Part shown: piece after piece, positions 5,648 through 7,335 of the stretch
Position numbering within the stretch: the first letter of the stretch is position 1
How the letters are laid out: each line of letters starts with the position of its first letter
NCBI GenBank assembly: GCA_002386585.1
Contig: DGIZ01000078.1
Span: forward strand, 1-7,335
From: Brevundimonas sp. UBA4609
GTDB taxonomy: Bacteria; Pseudomonadota; Alphaproteobacteria; Caulobacterales; Caulobacteraceae
Length of the DNA: 7,335 bases
Direction of reading: 5' to 3'
Translations under genes and position numbers: made by a program
Notes under the pieces: model-generated
Database searches by the model: none
Told to the model about the DNA's origin: nothing
What the model saw: the letters and a program-made list of their open reading frames with translations, nothing else

Positions 5648-7335
5648 ATGAAACGGTTGCGCTGGCGTCGGGCGGCGGTGTCGATCGGAGCCTTGAGCCT
5701 GCTGGCCTTCCCCCTGACCGCCTGTGGCGGGGGCGGAGGGGCCGGCGGGGGGATCGTGACGCCGCCACCGCCTCCTCCCCCGCCACCGCCTCCTCCTCCC
5801 CCGCCGCCGCCGGTCTACCCGCCCCTCGACGGAATGCCCGATTACGGAACGGCCGAGTATCAGCGGAATTGGGGACTGGACACCACCGGAGCGATCGCCG
5901 CCTGGCAGGCCGGAGCCACGGGCAAGGGCGTCACCGTCGCCGTCGTCGACACCGGCATGAGCGCAACCCACCAGGATCTGGGGAGCAATGTCTCGCCCCT
6001 ATCCACCGACATCATTCCCGGCCGGAATCAGCTGAGGGGCGAGAGCGATCACGGCACGAACGTCGCCAGCGTCATCGCCGCGCCCTACAACGGCTTCGGC
6101 ACCATCGGCATCGCCTTCAACTCGACCATCCTGTCGATCCGCGCCGACGTCAGCGACTGCCAGGATCCCGAGGACAAGGCCTGCTTCAAGTCCAGCGATC
6201 TGGCGCGCTCGCTGGACTACGCCGTGCGGAACGGGGCCAGAGTGATCAACCTGTCGATCGGCGGCGAAACGCCCCTGGGCAGGGATTTCGAGGACGCCCT
6301 CCTGCGCGCGACCCAGGCGGGGGTCGTCTTCGCCATCGCTTCGGGAAACGAGGGCGGTGAAAACCCGGAATGGCCCGGCCGCTACGCCAGCGATCCGCGC
6401 TTCGCCGGATCGATCATCGTTGTCGGGGCCTATGGTCAGGACTGGCAGATCACCGACTTCTCCAACCGCGCGGGCGTGTCGCGCAACGCCTTCGTGATTG
6501 CGCCCGGCGCCGACATCATTGTCGGTTGCGAGGACGACGGCTGCTGGCGCGCCAGCGGCACCTCTCTCGCCTCTCCAGCCGTGGCGGCGGCGCTGGCCCT
6601 GCTGCTCGAAGCCTTCCCCAACATCACCGGCAAAGAAGCGATCGACATCCTTCTGCGCACCGCCATGGACATGCCGGTGGGCGGCCCCGACCCCGTCATG
6701 GGCCGGGGGAGGCTGGACATCATAAACGCCTTCCGGCCAGTCGGCGTGACAGCTTCGCCCATGGCGGCGGGGGCGCCCGTGAACATCGCCGTGGCGCCCG
6801 GCGCCTATGTCGGCGGGCCGTTCGGGGACGCAATGGGCCGCACCGGGGCGCTGAGCACCATCGCCTATGACGAGTATGAGCGGCTGTTCCGGGTCGACCT
6901 GGGCGACGCCTATCGCCCCGCGCCGCGCCGCAGCTGGCAGCCCGAGACGCCGACGCCCATGCGCCAGTCGCAGGTGTCGATGGATACGCCGGGCGGGACG
7001 CGACTGTCTCTGGCCGCCGCTGTGCCGGTCGAACTGCCCGAGCCGGTCGTCGCCCGCTACAGCCCCTATGACGCGCCGTGGCTGGGGGATGAGCCCCGCA
7101 GCGAGGCCCTGTTCGACGTTCAAGCCGGGCGGCTGTCATTCGCGGCGTGGCAGGGCCAGGGCGGGGCGCGCTCGCCGTTCCGCAGCGGCTCCGGCGACGG
7201 CTTCGTGGCCTTGAGCCAAGCGGATCACGCCCTGCGCGGGGCCCTGAATTTCGGCGCCCTGACCTTCAGCGCCGAGAGCGGGTCCGGCGACCGACGCGCG
7301 CCGCTGCGTCCGGTCGAGCGCGACGCCTCGACCTA
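5648..7335 (+). CDS. Subtilisin-family (S8) serine protease with lipoprotein signal, probable autotransporter (partial, 3' end off window)
   Basis: The frame is open for 562 codons to the window edge. Residues 1-26 are a lipoprotein signal: basic start (MKRLRWRR), hydrophobic core, and lipobox LTAC with Cys26. A Gly-rich patch (27-35) and 17 consecutive prolines (39-55) follow. The S8 domain (~90-343) has the catalytic triad Asp101 (VAVVDTG), His135 (DHGTNVAS) and Ser306 (GTSLASP), plus oxyanion Asn234 (ASGNEG). Four cysteines in two close pairs (171/179 and 294/299) fit an exported protein. After the domain comes GRGRLDIINAF, then a less defined region with FGDA and a DEYERLFRVDL stretch (~370-400), similar in style to linkers of S8 autotransporters; the beta-barrel itself would lie beyond the window. 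The architecture recalls Neisseria NalP, a lipoprotein autotransporter that cleaves surface proteins. ATG 5648 follows a strong GGAGGAGG. The substrate is unknown; a periplasm-facing lipoprotein protease without a barrel is the alternative. Confidence 0.88.
   Translation, partial: MKRLRWRRAAVSIGALSLLAFPLTACGGGGGAGGGIVTPPPPPPPPPPPPPPPPPVYPPLDGMPDYGTAEYQRNWGLDTTGAIAAWQAGATGKGVTVAVVDTGMSATHQDLGSNVSPLSTDIIPGRNQLRGESDHGTNVASVIAAPYNGFGTIGIAFNSTILSIRADVSDCQDPEDKACFKSSDLARSLDYAVRNGARVINLSIGGETPLGRDFEDALLRATQAGVVFAIASGNEGGENPEWPGRYASDPRFAGSIIVVGAYGQDWQITDFSNRAGVSRNAFVIAPGADIIVGCEDDGCWRASGTSLASPAVAAALALLLEAFPNITGKEAIDILLRTAMDMPVGGPDPVMGRGRLDIINAFRPVGVTASPMAAGAPVNIAVAPGAYVGGPFGDAMGRTGALSTIAYDEYERLFRVDLGDAYRPAPRRSWQPETPTPMRQSQVSMDTPGGTRLSLAAAVPVELPEPVVARYSPYDAPWLGDEPRSEALFDVQAGRLSFAAWQGQGGARSPFRSGSGDGFVALSQADHALRGALNFGALTFSAESGSGDRRAPLRPVERDAST
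5762..5812 (+). repeat. Proline-codon tract with imperfect tandem repeat
   Basis: Seventeen successive CCN codons lie in the S8 protease gene. The tract includes a near-duplicate unit beginning CCGCCACCGCCTCCT at 5762-5779 (18 bases) and again at 5780-5800 (21 bases), followed by four CCG codons. The units are multiples of three, so slippage would alter linker length without a frameshift. Confidence 0.85.

Noticed and set aside
5999..7123. 374-codon minus-strand frame opposite the S8 protease
   Set aside because: The plus strand carries an intact Asp/His/Ser triad in one continuous frame, so the antisense frame is explained by codon bias.

Overview
The window is high-GC DNA (roughly two thirds G+C by eye) with strong G/C bias at third codon positions. 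It looks like a chromosomal segment of an alphaproteobacterium. The encoded proteins, the closely packed argB / HAD phosphatase / dapD group and a poly-Gly/poly-Pro S8 protease suggest Caulobacterales, perhaps Brevundimonas. That placement is a judgement from protein style, not a database result. No tRNA, rRNA, insertion sequence, integrase or CRISPR array was seen.

Layout. (1) Positions 1-730, minus strand: the N-terminal 243 residues of an exported outer-membrane beta-barrel protein; its 3' end lies outside the window. (2) 731-897: an AT-rich intergenic stretch with a CtrA-like half-site and a weak promoter candidate for the barrel gene. (3) 898-2931, minus strand: a mannose-1-phosphate guanylyltransferase (ManC) fused to an AGE-type sugar isomerase domain. 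Both expected catalytic histidines of the AGE domain appear to be replaced. (4) 2932-3047: a 116-bp divergent control region rich in short inverted repeats. (5) 3048-5568, plus strand: argB, a HAD pyrimidine-5'-nucleotidase-like gene and dapD, joined by 4-base stop/start overlaps, so almost certainly one translationally coupled operon. A weak intrinsic terminator overlaps the dapD stop. (6) 5569-5647: a leader that can fold a hairpin over the Shine-Dalgarno sequence of the next gene. (7) 5648 to the window end: a lipoprotein-type subtilisin (S8) protease with a run of 17 prolines and features of a NalP-like autotransporter; its C-terminus is outside the window.

Functionally, the centre supplies arginine (ArgB) and diaminopimelate/lysine (DapD) precursors and GDP-mannose for surface polysaccharide. 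The two ends encode cell-envelope proteins: an outer-membrane barrel and a probably surface-exposed protease. The least ordinary parts are the ManC fusion with its degenerate second domain and the lipoprotein S8 protease with its structured leader. I did not see a clearly new multi-gene system.
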